NCBI GenBank assembly: GCA_002684895.1
Contig: NYVZ01000007.1
Span: 69,243 to 75,208 of the forward strand
Reading direction: 5' to 3'
Length of the DNA: 5,966 nt
From: Pelagibacteraceae bacterium
GTDB taxonomy: Bacteria > Pseudomonadota > Alphaproteobacteria > Pelagibacterales > Pelagibacteraceae
Part shown: positions 5,924-5,966 of the stretch, piece by piece
Layout: each line of letters opens with the position of its first letter
Position numbering within the stretch: the stretch's first letter is position 1
Program-made: the position numbers and the translations under genes
The notes under the pieces: model-generated
What the model was told of the DNA's origin: nothing
The model's input: the letters and a program-made list of their open reading frames with translations, nothing else
The model's database searches: none

Positions 5924-5939
5924 AGCTGCATTAACGCAC

Positions 5940-5966
5940 GGGCGGTTAGCTCAGTTGGTAGAGCAT
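5940..5966 (+). tRNA. tRNA, 5' part only (likely tRNA-Val, anticodon outside window)
   Basis: The sequence follows the tRNA cloverleaf exactly: acceptor strand GGGCGGT (5940-5946), T8-A9, D stem GCTC (5949-5952), D loop AGTTGGTA with the invariant GG, closing D stem GAGC (5961-5964), then position 26 and the first anticodon-stem base. The anticodon is beyond the window, so the amino acid cannot be read. tRNA-Val is suggested because a GGGCGGT acceptor is familiar from alphaproteobacterial tRNA-Val and because a tRNA-Val gene commonly follows lon and hupB in that group. The assignment to valine is inference; the tRNA itself is secure. Confidence 0.92.

Noticed and set aside
5873..5939. Attachment-site repeat or terminator between the ModA-like gene and the tRNA
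   Set aside because: No copy of the tRNA sequence and no stem followed by a T run is present; the tRNA 3' end, the usual integration site, is outside the window.

Overview
The window is a compact, AT-rich bacterial segment. It opens inside a clpX gene, runs through a full lon protease gene, and ends in the first 27 bases of a tRNA gene. The very low GC, Lys/Asn/Ile-rich proteins, gaps of a few bases between genes and near absence of Shine-Dalgarno sequences suggest a streamlined alphaproteobacterium, most likely a marine SAR11 (Pelagibacterales)-like lineage. This is an inference from style and from the clpX-lon order; no taxonomic marker was compared.

Layout: 1-621 is the C-terminal half of ClpX (start lies outside the window). 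654-3062 is lon, with all catalytic motifs intact. The stretch 3099-5872 between lon and the tRNA is accessory: a glycosyltransferase-like protein (3099-3821), a secreted ricin-type beta-trefoil protein (3832-4359), a reverse-strand secreted protein of unknown function (4373-4936), a 49-residue Lys-rich single-span membrane protein (4984-5133), and a ModA-like substrate-binding protein split by a one-base frameshift in a run of 12 A (5140-5872). The tRNA starts at 5940. No gene-free stretch exceeds 68 bases.

How the genes relate: ClpX (unfoldase for ClpP) and Lon form the housekeeping proteolysis block seen in many alphaproteobacteria, where hupB and a tRNA-Val commonly follow lon. Here no hupB is seen before the tRNA, and unrelated, more AT-rich genes fill the space, so the lon-tRNA gap looks like a site that accepts accessory genes. 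The glycosyltransferase-like and lectin-like genes are 10 bases apart on the same strand and may be co-transcribed, perhaps concerned with surface glycans. The small membrane protein and the ModA-like gene lie in the same reading frame, separated by one TAA and two codons, which raises the possibility that they were once a single membrane-anchored or exported protein. No transposase, integrase, CRISPR array or recognisable defence system is present. The best candidate for something unusual is the doubly interrupted binding-protein locus at 4984-5872.
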